From the NCBI GenBank assembly GCA_963816925.1, contig CAWFMY010000007.1, forward strand, positions 156,617 to 220,616: a stretch of 64,000 bases of DNA. Reading direction: 5' to 3'. Origin of the DNA: CAIWHR01 sp963816925 (lineage in GTDB: Bacteria; Pseudomonadota; Gammaproteobacteria; Burkholderiales; Casimicrobiaceae). Shown piece by piece: positions 28,745 through 38,036 of the stretch. The notes under the pieces are model-generated. The model was not told where the DNA came from, did not search any database, and saw only the letters and a list, made by a program, of their open reading frames with translations. Each line of letters starts with the position of its first letter. Position 1 is the stretch's first letter. The translations under genes and the position numbers were made by a program.

Positions 28745-29194
28745 CTGCAGCGCAGCGTGCGGTGAGCAGTGCCGTCAAGACCGACGCTATGGTTGGAATC
28801 CCGGATCGGGCCAAGTTCGCGGGACTTCGACATTGACGGGTCCGGGGACGAAAGATCGCGCGACGTCGCTCGCTGCACGGCCGCGATTGTAGCCGATGCG
28901 GTCGAGACGTCCGATATTGCGGTGCACCTTCCCACCGATCGCCGCCGGGCAATTGCAAGCCGGGTCGGGCTTTCCGCTGGCTGGCAAGGCGCGTTTATTC
29001 GGTTATTGCATCGCAGCAATATTTGCGCAACCGAACGGTAGGAGAACGCTTCCTATATCGCTGTAGTAAGCAAATTGACTTTGGTCGTCGGGAGGACGAC
29101 ACTTTTGGCACAAGCGATCAGAGTCGCGAGATTAGGAGAGCTTGGCCGCGGAACGCGTGTCGCGTTGGTTCGACCATGACCACTGGAGGAAGCA
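28745..29194. other. Intergenic region, divergent promoter of xoxF and the MBL-like gene
   Basis: About 450 bases without a convincing gene. It is visibly less GC-rich near 28980-29110 than the flanks, as expected for a promoter region. TTGACT at 29075-29080 could be a -35 element, and just after it a short inverted repeat (GTCGTC, five-base loop, GACGAC) lies at about 29085-29101. A GGAGG at 29185-29189 is the xoxF ribosome-binding site. No clear -10 or transcription-factor site was assigned. Confidence 0.4.
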
Positions 29195-31003
29195 ATGGCA
29201 AGAATTTCAAAACGGTTGGCATTGGCAATCTTTGGTTTGACGCTGACGCTTCCGGGCGTGGCGGCGGCGAATCCTGATCTCGAGAGGCTGATTGCCGATC
29301 CCAACAACTGGGCAATGCAGGCTGGGGACATGTACAACCAGCGTTACAGCCAGTTGTCGCAGATCAATGCGCAGAACGTGGGCAAGATGCAGGTTGCGTG
29401 GATGTTTTCCACCGGCGTGCTTCGCGGGCATGAAGGATCGCCGCTCGTGGTGAACGGCATGATGTATGTGCATACGCCATTTCCCAACAAGGTATTCGCC
29501 ATCGATCTGGACACGCAAAAAATCAAGTGGCGCTACGAACCGAAGCAGGACGTCGCGGTGATCCCGCAAATGTGCTGCGACACCGTGTACCGGGGACTCG
29601 CCTACGCGGAAAACAAGATCTTCCTGCAGCAGGCCGACAGCACGCTGGTCGCACTCGACGCCACGACCGGTAAGGTGATCTGGTCGGTGAAAAACGGGGA
29701 CCCGAAGGTTGGCGCGGTCAATACCAATGCCCCGCATGTCTTCAAGGACAAGGTGATCACCGGCATATCCGGCGGCGAGTGGGGCGTACGCGGTTTCATC
29801 AACGCCTACAACATCAACACGGGCAAACAGGTCTGGAAGGCCTACAGTGTCGGCCCGGATGCCGAGATGCTGATCGATCCCGACAAGACGGTGACGTGGA
29901 CGGACGGCGCCCTCAAACCGGTCGGCAAGGACTCTTCGCTGAAGACGTGGCGGGGAAACCAGTGGATGACCGGCGGCGGCACCACCTGGGGCTGGTACAG
30001 CTATGACAAGGCGCTCAATCTGATGTACTACGGGACGGGCAATCCGTCGACGTGGAATCCGGCGCAACGGCCCGGCGACAACCGGTGGTCGATGACCATA
30101 TTTGCGCGCGACGTCGACACTGGCATGGCCAAATGGGCGTTTCAGATGACGCCGTACGACGAGTGGGATTTCGACGGCATCAACGAGATGATCCTGGCCG
30201 ACATCAACGTCAAGGGCAAACCCACCAAGGCGCTGGTGCATTTCGACCGCAACGGCTTTGGCTATACGCTCGATCGCGCAACGGGGGCACTGCTGGTGGC
30301 CGAGAAGTTCGACCCGGCCGTCAACTGGGCGACCGGCGTCGATATGAAGACTGGCCGCCCTATGACGGTGGCCAAATTCTCGACCGCCAGGAACGGTGCG
30401 GACGTCAATACCAAAGGTGTCTGCCCCGCGGCGCTTGGCTCCAAGGATCAGCAGCCGGCCGCCTTCAATCCCAAGAACGGCATGTTCTACGTCCCGACCA
30501 ATCATGTCTGCATGGACTACGAACCGTTCAAGGTCGACTACGTTGCCGGGCAGCCGTACGTTGGGGCGACCTTGTCGATGTTTCCGGCACCCGGTGGCAC
30601 CAATATGGGCAACTTCATCCTCTGGGACGCTGGGAACGGCAAGATCGTCCAGTCCAAGGACGAGAAGTTCTCCGTCTGGAGCGGCGCACTCGTGACCGCC
30701 GGCGGAATCGCGTGCTTCGGGACGCTGGAAGGCTATCTCAAGTGCGTCGACGCCAACGACATCAACAAGGAGCTGTTCAAGTTCAAAACTCCCTCGGGCA
30801 TCATCGGCAACGTGTTCACCTATGTGCACAAGGGCAAGCAGTACATCGGCGTCTTCTCGGGCATCGGCGGCTGGGCCGGCATCGGCATGGCCGCAGGACT
30901 CGAGAAGGACCAGGACGGCCTGGGCGCGGTTGGCGGCTACAAGGAGCTCCGCGACTATACCGAGCTCGGCGGATCGCTCACAGTATTCGCGCTACCCCAG
31001 TAG
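29195..31003 (+). CDS. xoxF: Lanthanide-dependent PQQ methanol dehydrogenase XoxF
   Basis: This periplasmic quinoprotein oxidises methanol to formaldehyde (or formate) and passes electrons to its cytochrome. It has 602 residues, the normal length, with a signal peptide (LALAIFGLTLTLPGVAAA). The vicinal disulfide that contacts PQQ is C127-C128 (QMCCDTVY). The active-site segment reads PYDEWDFDGINE: D325 is the catalytic base, and D327, two residues later, is the extra Asp that coordinates a lanthanide in XoxF. Calcium enzymes (MxaF) have Ala there. Tryptophan-docking motifs typical of the eight-bladed propeller are frequent. The frame is intact, with GGAGG at 29185. XoxG and XoxJ follow, and no mxaI is present, both fitting the Xox type, probably clade XoxF5. 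Confidence 0.95.
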   Translation: MARISKRLALAIFGLTLTLPGVAAANPDLERLIADPNNWAMQAGDMYNQRYSQLSQINAQNVGKMQVAWMFSTGVLRGHEGSPLVVNGMMYVHTPFPNKVFAIDLDTQKIKWRYEPKQDVAVIPQMCCDTVYRGLAYAENKIFLQQADSTLVALDATTGKVIWSVKNGDPKVGAVNTNAPHVFKDKVITGISGGEWGVRGFINAYNINTGKQVWKAYSVGPDAEMLIDPDKTVTWTDGALKPVGKDSSLKTWRGNQWMTGGGTTWGWYSYDKALNLMYYGTGNPSTWNPAQRPGDNRWSMTIFARDVDTGMAKWAFQMTPYDEWDFDGINEMILADINVKGKPTKALVHFDRNGFGYTLDRATGALLVAEKFDPAVNWATGVDMKTGRPMTVAKFSTARNGADVNTKGVCPAALGSKDQQPAAFNPKNGMFYVPTNHVCMDYEPFKVDYVAGQPYVGATLSMFPAPGGTNMGNFILWDAGNGKIVQSKDEKFSVWSGALVTAGGIACFGTLEGYLKCVDANDINKELFKFKTPSGIIGNVFTYVHKGKQYIGVFSGIGGWAGIGMAAGLEKDQDGLGAVGGYKELRDYTELGGSLTVFALPQ

Positions 31004-31024
31004 ACGCTGGATTGTCTTGAGCAG

Positions 31025-31060
31025 CGCCGGCGTGGCACGCGCCACGCCGGCGTTTTCTTG
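31025..31060 (+). terminator. Rho-independent terminator after xoxF
   Basis: A perfect 12-bp stem, CGCCGGCGTGGC (31025-31036) with GCCACGCCGGCG (31041-31052), encloses a four-base loop and is followed by TTTTCTTG. It should end or attenuate most xoxF transcripts before xoxG. A high dehydrogenase-to-cytochrome ratio may result, if xoxG is read through or has its own promoter. Confidence 0.9.
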
Positions 31061-31140
31061 TACTGAGCGGCGTATTGAACCTTGCGGCGCGAGCGGCACT
31101 CTGACGCATACTCCTTGTTGCCGCTGCCCCTTTGAAAACT

Positions 31141-31570
31141 ATGCGAAATTGCGCGACATGGCGGATGGCTGTTCTGGTGCTTTACGGCAACGCTGATCGC
31201 ACCTGGCACTTCCGCTGCCCAAGACAAGCCGCCGGCGGCGGAGAACTCCAAGCTGTACACCGTTGTGGATGGCTACAAAGTGGACGCCAACACGATGAAT
31301 GGTTTTCGCGCCTGGCGTGCGGGAGCATGCGATCGCTGCCACGGCGCCAATCAGGAGGGTCTGGTCGGGCCGGCACTCGTGGAAAGCCTGAAGACGCTCA
31401 GCAAGGAAGATTTTGTCAAAACGGTGCGCGATGGTCGGCTCGAGAAAGGCATGGTCAGTTTCTCCAGCAGCAAGATGGTCATGGATAACATCGACAACCT
31501 GTACGCATATCTGAAGGGTCGGTCCGACGGTGCAATCACGCGCGCCAAGGTCGAAGAGATCAAGCCATGA
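31141..31570 (+). CDS. xoxG: c-type cytochrome XoxG, methanol-oxidation electron acceptor (one frameshift)
   Basis: This small periplasmic cytochrome c (about 142 residues) accepts electrons from XoxF. One haem site is visible as GACDRCHGAN, and a Met ligand is likely in KGMVSFSSSKMVM. From ATG 31141 the text runs MRNCATWRMAVLVL; dropping one base in CTTTACG near 31180 continues it as TATLIAPGTSAAQDKPPAAE, a complete signal peptide. The frame downstream is intact to 31570. The stop overlaps the xoxJ ATG (ATGA), so xoxG and xoxJ are coupled. It resembles the methanol-metabolism-related cytochromes of xox and ped clusters. Confidence 0.85.
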
Positions 31571-32490
31571 TCGCTGACATGCACGATGGCACGCGATCGT
31601 GGTGTCCGGAAACGCACCGCACTCGAAACACGGCGTTGCCGTCGGCCATTCGCCGCGCAGCCTGGCCGGCGCTGCTGCTGGTGGTGATATTGGGCAGCGG
31701 CAACACCAGCGCGGAGGAGACGCGTGCCGCGTTTCGCCCGTGCATCGACCCCGGCAATTTGCCGTTTGCGAATCTCAATGGTGAGGGATTCGAGAATCGG
31801 ATCGCGGATCTGTTCGCGCAAAAGCTCGGGTTGCCGGTGAAGTACTACGCGTTCCCGCAGCGCATGAACTTCATCCGCAACACGCTGCGGTACAAATTGC
31901 CCGGCGAGGACTTCCGCTGCGATGTCGTGATGAGCGTGCCCGCTGGATACGACCAGGTATCGGCGACGTCCCCCTATTACCGCTCGACCTACGCGCTGGT
32001 GTATCCGAAGGGCAAGGGACTCGACTCGGTGCGGACCGGCGCGGATCTGGACGCACTGCCGCCGGACATTCGGCGCCGGTTGAAGATCGGAATCTATGAC
32101 AAGTCACCTGCTTCCGAGTGGCTGGTCAAGCATGGATTGGAAGCGCAGGCAATTCCCTATCCCATGCTGTCGCCGGATCCTGAACAGTATCCCGGGGAAA
32201 TCATCGAGAAGGATCTCGCGCAGGGCAAGATCGACGCGGCGGTCGTCTGGGGCCCGATCGCAGGCTACTACGCCAAGCGCGTGCGTAACATGGAACTTGC
32301 CGTCATTCCATTGAAGTCGGAACCCGGCGTCAAGTTCGATTATGAGATCGCAATGGGCGTCCGCTACGGCGAGCCCGAATGGAAAGCGAGTGTGCAGAAG
32401 CTGATCGGCGAAAACCAGGCGGCGATCACGGCGATTCTGCGCGAGTACAACGTGCCGCTGATCAACGAGCGCGGTGATCCGATTGACTAG
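31567..32490 (+). CDS. xoxJ: XoxJ-like periplasmic binding protein of quinoprotein dehydrogenase clusters
   Basis: This 307-residue exported protein is of the solute-binding-protein 3 fold. A signal helix (AAWPALLLVVILGSGNTSA) is followed by FRPCIDPGNLPFANLNGEGFENRIADLFA, CDVVMSVPAGYDQVSATSPYYRSTYALVY and KIDAAVVWGPIAGYYAKR. This is the quinoprotein-dehydrogenase-associated binding protein family that includes XoxJ and MxaJ, thought to help XoxF activation rather than transport. The order xoxF-xoxG-xoxJ is the standard xox arrangement. The frame is intact. The start overlaps the xoxG stop by four bases. Confidence 0.9.
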   Translation: MIADMHDGTRSWCPETHRTRNTALPSAIRRAAWPALLLVVILGSGNTSAEETRAAFRPCIDPGNLPFANLNGEGFENRIADLFAQKLGLPVKYYAFPQRMNFIRNTLRYKLPGEDFRCDVVMSVPAGYDQVSATSPYYRSTYALVYPKGKGLDSVRTGADLDALPPDIRRRLKIGIYDKSPASEWLVKHGLEAQAIPYPMLSPDPEQYPGEIIEKDLAQGKIDAAVVWGPIAGYYAKRVRNMELAVIPLKSEPGVKFDYEIAMGVRYGEPEWKASVQKLIGENQAAITAILREYNVPLINERGDPID

Positions 32491-33616
32491 ACGCTGCAGC
32501 CTTCGCTGCGCGCATGTGCCATGGCGCCGGGACGGACCGACGCGGACACCGTGCCGCGCATTCCAGCCACCCGACCGATCCGCTTGGCTGCCAATCGCCG
32601 CGGTCTTCGCGGGATCATTGCTGCAGAGTTCCGTTGCCGCCCCACAGGCGCTGCAACCCGCCGCTTTCGTTGCGGTGTCGGCCAGTGTCGTACGGGTCGA
32701 GGCCGATCGCCAGCAGGGGGGGCTTTCCATTGGCAGCGGCGTTACCGTGGCGCCCTCGATCGTCGTGACCAATTGCCATGTCACACGCGATGCCGAGACG
32801 ATTCGCATCTCCGGCGGCGGGAGCCTCTGGACGGTCACCGGACAATATGCCGACGCCATCCATGATCTCTGCTTCCTGCGCGCGCCGAGTTGGGAAGGGC
32901 GGCCAGCGCGGCTTGGCGAGCCTCGAATCATTGCGGGTGGGACAAGCGGTCGCCGCCGTCGGCTTCACCGGCGGATCGGGCAGGAACGCTCCGGTTCGGC
33001 CGGGTACAGGCGTTGCATTCGCTCGACGGCGGGCGAATCATCGAATCGGACACGGCCTTCACGTCCGGGCGCGAGCGGGGGCGGTCTCTTCGATGCGTCG
33101 GGATCTCTGGTCGGTCTGCTCACGTTTCGCCTGCGGGGATCGAGCGGCAACTATTACTCGTTGCCGGAGCGCTGGATCCGCGACCGAATTCCCGCGGACG
33201 ATCAATGGACCGACATCCATCCGCTGCCTGGCGCTGTGCCGTTCTGGCAGGGAGATGTCGACACCCTGCCGTATTTCATGCGCGCCGCGCCGCTTCATGT
33301 CGAAGGCCGGTGGGTCGAGCTGATCGCGCTCGCCGAACGCTGGTCGGCGGCAGATCCGCGCGATGCCGAGCCGTTGCGCTTTCGGGGCGAAGCCATGCAG
33401 AGTCTCCATCGCCCGGACGCCGCCGTCAGTGCCTATACCGAGGCCGTGGCCCTCGGCCCCGATGTTCCGTCTGCCTGGTACGGACTGGCGCTGGCGTACG
33501 CAACCGTCGGAAATACCGTGGCGTCAAAGCGCGCGGAGTCAAAGCTGGCAGACATGGATCGGGATCTCGCCGCCCAGCTGCACGATGCGGTCAAACGGCT
33601 GGACGTTTCGCCATGA
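32474..33616 (+). CDS. Exported trypsin-like serine protease with TPR-like C-terminus (two compensating frameshifts)
   Basis: This protein of about 380 residues has a signal segment (WLPIAAVFAGSLLQSSVAA). A chymotrypsin-fold domain follows with His in VVTNCHVTRDAETI, Asp in AIHDLCFLRAP and Ser in SGASGGGLFDASGSLVGLL, a full triad as in DegP-like proteases. A tail of two TPR-like helical hairpins (EPLRFRGEAMQSLHRPDAAV, WYGLALAYATVGNTVASKR) ends it. The stretch 32935-33062 is out of frame; the other frame there gives VGQAVAAVGFTGGSG, the expected text. The open frame survives because the two indels compensate. It may act in quality control or processing of the periplasmic methanol-oxidation proteins, which is inferred from position. 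The GTG at 32474 overlaps xoxJ. Confidence 0.75.
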   Translation: MIRLTRRCSLRCAHVPWRRDGPTRTPCRAFQPPDRSAWLPIAAVFAGSLLQSSVAAPQALQPAAFVAVSASVVRVEADRQQGGLSIGSGVTVAPSIVVTNCHVTRDAETIRISGGGSLWTVTGQYADAIHDLCFLRAPSWEGRPARLGEPRIIAGGTSGRRRRLHRRIGQERSGSAGYRRCIRSTAGESSNRTRPSRPGASGGGLFDASGSLVGLLTFRLRGSSGNYYSLPERWIRDRIPADDQWTDIHPLPGAVPFWQGDVDTLPYFMRAAPLHVEGRWVELIALAERWSAADPRDAEPLRFRGEAMQSLHRPDAAVSAYTEAVALGPDVPSAWYGLALAYATVGNTVASKRAESKLADMDRDLAAQLHDAVKRLDVSP

Positions 33617-34315
33617 AGCTCGCGCGAAGCATGTCTCCGCGCGTCGCCTTCGCCTTTGCGGTCGCGCATGCTGCCGATGGCGGGGCCGGCGCAAGCGGCC
33701 GATCCAAGCCAGTTTTCGGTCGCCGAAAATCGACTGTTCGTTGACGATCACCTGCGCGGCGTTCCAGGACCGGCGACGCTGGACTACGTCTACACGAAAC
33801 GGGGATCGCTCGAAGGCCCGGTCGACGATACCGCACGAGTCATCGTCCGCCCGTCTCCGGCGGGAGGCAGCCCATCGGTCAAGGTCGAATACCTGAACGA
33901 TACGCGCAAGCTCGTGTTGTCGGACATCGACGCGGCCACCGGGAATCCGGTCATCCTGTTTTTCTCGAGCACGAATTGCGCGAGATGCATCGGCTGACGG
34001 GCGGCTCGATGAACTACTATCGCAAGAGAATCCGCATGGCGCTTGCCGAAGACGCGCAAATCAAGGAAGTGACGGTCAACCTCGGACCGCGCCGTGTCGC
34101 GGCTACCGAAATTCACATTGCGCCGTATCGCGACGACCCGGCACGTTCGCGCTACGAGAAATTCGCGGAGAAGACCTACGTGTTCACGCTGTCGGACGAG
34201 GTGCCCGGCAAGGTCGTTGAAATGCGCGGCGAACTGGCCGGGCCGCCCGCCGACCCGGGGAAGCCGCGTGAGATCGGTCATTGCCGAAACACTGCGCTTT
34301 GCCGGCAAGAAATGA
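33613..34315 (+). CDS. Hypothetical exported protein in the xox cluster (frameshifted)
   Basis: Joined over breaks near 33655, 33970 and 34260 this is a protein of about 233 residues. It has an N-terminal signal (RVAFAFA, then a segment ending PAQAAD) and readable blocks NRLFVDDHLRGVPGPATLDYVY, VDDTARVIVRPSP, NPVILFF, LTGGSMNYYRKRIRMALAE and YEKFAEKTYVFTLSDEVPG. I do not recognise a named family. Only one Cys pair appears, and only in the out-of-frame tail, so it is not counted. It overlaps the protease stop by four bases, and similar proteins may belong to methanol-oxidation clusters. Function unknown. Confidence 0.55.
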
Positions 34316-34352
34316 CGAGCGCCGAACGGACCGCGCACGCAGGAGTCCTCCC

Positions 34353-34698
34353 ATGCGAATACGCCTTGCGCCGCTGCTGATCGCTTTTCGCGGTGTCGGC
34401 CGGACACGCGAATGACTTTCCGACCACCGCCCGGGTCGAGTTCGTGTTGACCTGCATGCGGGAAACCAAGGCGCCACAGCAGGAGTCGATGTACAAGTGC
34501 TCCTGCGCGATCGACGCGATCGCCGACAAGGTCTCCTACAGCACGTGGGTCGATCTTTCTACCGTGACCAATGGAATTACGATCGCGGGAGAGCGCGGCG
34601 GCGTCATGCGCGACCTGAAGGATGGGCGCAAGCAGATTGCTTCGTTCCGCGAATTGCAGGACAGCGCCAAGAAGGCCTGCTTCATCAGGAACGAATAG
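34353..34698 (+). CDS. Small exported Cys-containing protein in the xox cluster (one frameshift)
   Basis: This is a protein of about 114 residues. Removing one T from the TTTT run at 34384-34388 gives MRIRLAPLLIAFAVSAGHAND, a clean signal peptide. The mature part has LTCMRETKAPQQESMYKCSCAIDAIADKV, with three Cys (C-x(14)-C-x-C) that could form a disulfide or bind a cofactor. An AGGAG lies seven bases before the ATG. Its TAG touches the ATG of the next gene (34699). Family and role are not known to me; the tight spacing makes it part of the methanol operon. Confidence 0.65.
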
Positions 34699-35677
34699 AT
34701 GGGCGGACACCGCGAGCGCCTCTTCGTCGCGCCGCGTCTCAAGGTCCTTTGCCGGCGCGGATTCGTCCTGTACTGGGCCGCCAGCGCATGGTCGCATGCC
34801 ATGGCCGGGACGCCGCCGGAAATGCCAGATTTCCAACTGGAAAATCCTGCTCCAGGCGTGTACGTGCATTACGGGCAGCAAGCGGAAATGACCCCTGACA
34901 ATTTCGGCGACGTTGCCAATCTCGGTTTTGTCATCGGCGCGCGGTGTGTTGCCGTCATCGATACCGGAGGAACGTTTGCCGTCGGTCGTGCGTTGCGGCA
35001 GGCGATTCGACGCGTCACACCCGTGCCGGTGTGCTACGTCATCAACACGCACGTCCATCCGGACCATATTTTCGGCAACGCGGCGTTCACCGACGATCAC
35101 GCCGAATTCATCGGTCATGCGCGCCTTGCGGATGCAATGCGGCGACGCGGCCCGAATTACCTCAATGCACTGCGGCGGGAGCTTGGCGACGCCGCGCAGC
35201 AGAGTGCGATTGTCATGCCTACGCGCTCGGTCGTACTCACCGAAGTGCTCGATCTGGGCGGGCGGGTGCTGAGTCTGCGTGCCTGGCCGACGGCACACAC
35301 CGACACCGACCTCACGGTCTTTGATCAGACGAGCCGAACGCTTTGGCTCGGGGATTTGGTTTTCGTCGGCCACGTACCCGTTCTGGACGGCAATTTGCGC
35401 GGCTTTCTCGCCGCGCTCGACGAGCTCAAGACCGTCCGCGCGGACTTCGCCATTCCCGGACATGGTCGCGCGCTCGCCTGGCCCGAGGCGATTGCGCCGG
35501 AACGAGCGGTACCTCAACGACCTGTTGACGGACGTGCGCGCAGCGATCAAGGCAAAGCGTACCCTGACCGAGACCGTGGCGTCCGTCGATGGCGGCCGCG
35601 AACAATGGCTGTTGTTCGACCAGTTTCACAGGCGCAACGTCACGGCGGCCTATGCCGAGCTCGAGTGGGACGACTGA
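34699..35677 (+). CDS. Quinoprotein relay system zinc metallohydrolase (SoxH-like), one frameshift
   Basis: This is a metallo-beta-lactamase-fold protein of about 325 residues with intact metal ligands: THVHPDHIFGNAAF (H118, H120, D122, H123), TAHTDTDLT, LGDLVFVGHVP and IPGHGRALAWP. A signal-like segment precedes residue 37 (WAASAWSHAMAG). Proteins of this type accompany PQQ dehydrogenases and a SoxYZ-like carrier, here the next gene. Together they are proposed to form a periplasmic relay; the reaction is unproven. The frame changes near 35508, after which the normal end is QWLLFDQFHRRNVTAAYAELEW. A paralogue without metal ligands lies at 27737-28744. Confidence 0.85.
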
Positions 35678-35839
35678 GATGGGTGTCCACACGCTCACTA
35701 CGGTCGCCGATCCCCGCGCGGCAGGTCGGGGCCTTTCGGGCGTCCGTAAGGACACTGAGCGCCAAGGCGTGTATCGTCAGCATTTGCCGCCCACCGAGCC
35801 CGGATGGAGCAAAGCCCTCTGGAGAGGGAAAGGGTTGAC

Positions 35840-36676
35840 ATGAATCGTTGCTTTGCCTGTGCGATCTTGTCCTTGGGATTCGCCGTCGCCGGGACCGCGC
35901 ACGGGCAGGATGCGGGTCCCGCGGACAGCGTCGTCTGGAAGAAGGTGCATGCGAGCGTGTTCGGGAATGGCCGGCTCGAAGCCGCCGACGGCGTGGTCAC
36001 GCTGGAGACACCCAAACGTGCCGAGGACGCGGCCATCGTTCCGCTGGCGATCCGGGCGGGGTTCCCGCAGACCAAGGATCGCTACATCGAAAAGATCTGG
36101 CTCGTCATCGACAACAATCCGTCGCCGATCGCAGCGGTCTTCCAATTTACGCAGCAAAGCGGCCGTGCCGACATCGAGACCCGGGTCCGGATCGAGGAGT
36201 ACACCTATGTCCGCGCGATCGCGTTGACGAATGACGGAAAGCTGTACATGGCCGCCAATTACGTCAAGGCATCGGGCGGTTGCTCGGCGCCCGCGGGCAA
36301 GGACGCGGTCGCGGCAAGGGCCAGCCTCGGCAAGATGCGCTTGCGCGTCAGCGATGGGACCGAAGTCGGCCGACCTGCGGTGGCCCAGCTGATGGTCAGC
36401 CACCCGAACGATTCGGGTCTGGCCATGGACCAGGTGACGCGCAGCTATGCCACCCCGCATTTTGTGCGCCGCGTCGAAGTCCGCTATGGCGGCAAACTGG
36501 TCATGAATGCCGACGTGGATTTCTCGATCAGCGAAAATCCGAACTTTCGCTTCTACTTCGTTCCGGATGGCGAAGGCGAGCTCGACGCCAAGGTGGTCGA
36601 CAATCAGGATCTTGAATTTTCCACGCGCACGAAGCTCGATTCGGCGCGCCTGGGCCTCGCTTCAACGCCCCGCTGA
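35840..36676 (+). CDS. Quinoprotein dehydrogenase-associated SoxYZ-like carrier
   Basis: This 278-residue periplasmic protein has a signal peptide (FACAILSLGFAVAGTAHG). The first half is SoxY-like and carries the conserved Cys148 in KASGGCSAPAG, the site that in SoxYZ holds the sulfur intermediate. The second half is SoxZ-like (VAQLMVSHPNDSGLAMD, FVRRVEVRYGGKLVMNADVD). Such fused SoxYZ-like carriers occur beside PQQ alcohol dehydrogenases with SoxH-like hydrolases; what they carry is unknown. The frame is intact. The ATG at 35840 is preceded by a purine-rich GAGAGGGAAAGG. Confidence 0.85.
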   Translation: MNRCFACAILSLGFAVAGTAHGQDAGPADSVVWKKVHASVFGNGRLEAADGVVTLETPKRAEDAAIVPLAIRAGFPQTKDRYIEKIWLVIDNNPSPIAAVFQFTQQSGRADIETRVRIEEYTYVRAIALTNDGKLYMAANYVKASGGCSAPAGKDAVAARASLGKMRLRVSDGTEVGRPAVAQLMVSHPNDSGLAMDQVTRSYATPHFVRRVEVRYGGKLVMNADVDFSISENPNFRFYFVPDGEGELDAKVVDNQDLEFSTRTKLDSARLGLASTPR

Positions 36677-36789
36677 CGTACTGACAAGGGATCGCGCGTT
36701 TGCGCCGGCGCGGCCGGACTCTTGACGCAACGGCTAGAAGTTTGTCACAGTCAAACTGTATCTGGATCAGTCATTCGAAGGAGGTCATC

Positions 36790-37899
36790 GTGGACGTTCG
36801 TGCTGCTGTCGCGCATAGCGCAGGAGCGCCGTTGGTGGTGGAGACGGTGCAACTTGACGGGCCGAAGGCCGGCGAAGTGCTGGTCGAGATCAAGGCGACC
36901 GGCATTTGCCACACCGACGAATTCACGCGTTCTGGCGGAGATCCCGAGGGCCTCTTCCCGGCGATTCTTGGCCACGAGGGAGCCGGCATCGTCGTCGACG
37001 TGGGTCCGGGGGTGACGAGCGTCAAGAAGGGCGACCATGTCATCCCGCTTTACACGCCCGAATGCCGGCAATGCAAATCATGCCTGTCGCGCAAGACCAA
37101 CCTCTGCACCGCCATTCGGGCAACGCAGGGCAAGGGCGTAATGCCCGATGGAACCAGCCGCTTCTCGCTCAACGGCAAGCCGCTGTATCACTACATGGGA
37201 TGCTCGACGTTCGCGAATTTCACGGTGTTGCCGGAGATTGCCGTGGCCAAGATTCGGGACGACGCGCCCTTCGACAAAGTCTGCTACATCGGCTGCGGCG
37301 TCACCACCGGCATCGGCGCAGTCATCAATACCGCCAAGGTCGAGCCCGGGGCCAACGTCGTCATATTCGGGCTGGGCGGCATCGGGCTCAACGTTGTTCA
37401 GGGTGCCCGCATGGCGGGCGCCGATATGATCATAGGCGTCGACATCAATCCGGCACGCGAGCCGCTGGCGCGCAAGTTCGGCATGACGCATTTCGTCAAT
37501 CCCAAGGAGTTGAAGGGCGACATCGTGGCCCATCTCGTGGAGCTGACCAAAGGCGGTGCCGACTACAGCTTCGAGTGCATCGGCAACGTCGACTTGATGC
37601 GCCAGGCGCTCGAGTGCTGCCATCGCGGCTGGGGCGTGTCGGTCATCATCGGTGTCGCCGGTTCGGGACAGGAGATTCGTACCCGTCCGTTTCAGCTGGT
37701 GACCGGCCGGGTCTGGAAGGGAACCGCCTTCGGCGGCGCTCGAGGTCGTACCGATGTGCCCAGGATTGTCGATTGGTACATGGACGGCAAGATCAACATC
37801 GACGATTTGATCACCCACGTTCTGCCGCTCGATCGGATCAACGAAGGGTTCGACCTCATGCATGCCGGCAAATCCATCCGGGCGGTCGTCACCTACTGA
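36790..37899 (+). CDS. S-(hydroxymethyl)glutathione dehydrogenase / class III alcohol dehydrogenase
   Basis: This zinc- and NAD-dependent cytosolic enzyme oxidises the glutathione-formaldehyde adduct to S-formylglutathione. It has 369 residues, the class III size. Catalytic zinc sites are GICHTDEFT and GHEGAGIV; the structural zinc is held by PECRQCKSCLSRKTNLC; the coenzyme loop is FGLGGIGLNVVQGARMAGA. AAGGAGG at 36778-36784 fixes the GTG at 36790. The gene is intact. Placed after the xox genes and before gfa and fghA, it gives the first enzymatic step of formaldehyde removal. Confidence 0.93.
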   Translation: MDVRAAVAHSAGAPLVVETVQLDGPKAGEVLVEIKATGICHTDEFTRSGGDPEGLFPAILGHEGAGIVVDVGPGVTSVKKGDHVIPLYTPECRQCKSCLSRKTNLCTAIRATQGKGVMPDGTSRFSLNGKPLYHYMGCSTFANFTVLPEIAVAKIRDDAPFDKVCYIGCGVTTGIGAVINTAKVEPGANVVIFGLGGIGLNVVQGARMAGADMIIGVDINPAREPLARKFGMTHFVNPKELKGDIVAHLVELTKGGADYSFECIGNVDLMRQALECCHRGWGVSVIIGVAGSGQEIRTRPFQLVTGRVWKGTAFGGARGRTDVPRIVDWYMDGKINIDDLITHVLPLDRINEGFDLMHAGKSIRAVVTY

Positions 37900-38036
37900 C
37901 GTCATCGACGCGTTCTTGCCGATGGCCGTTTCTGTTTCGACTATTGCGTCTGGATTGCATTAGGTTCACGATTTGCGACGCAGGTGAAGGCGCCGGCGGT
38001 CCGGCGAAAGACGTTCCAAAGAGGAGGAAACTGAAC

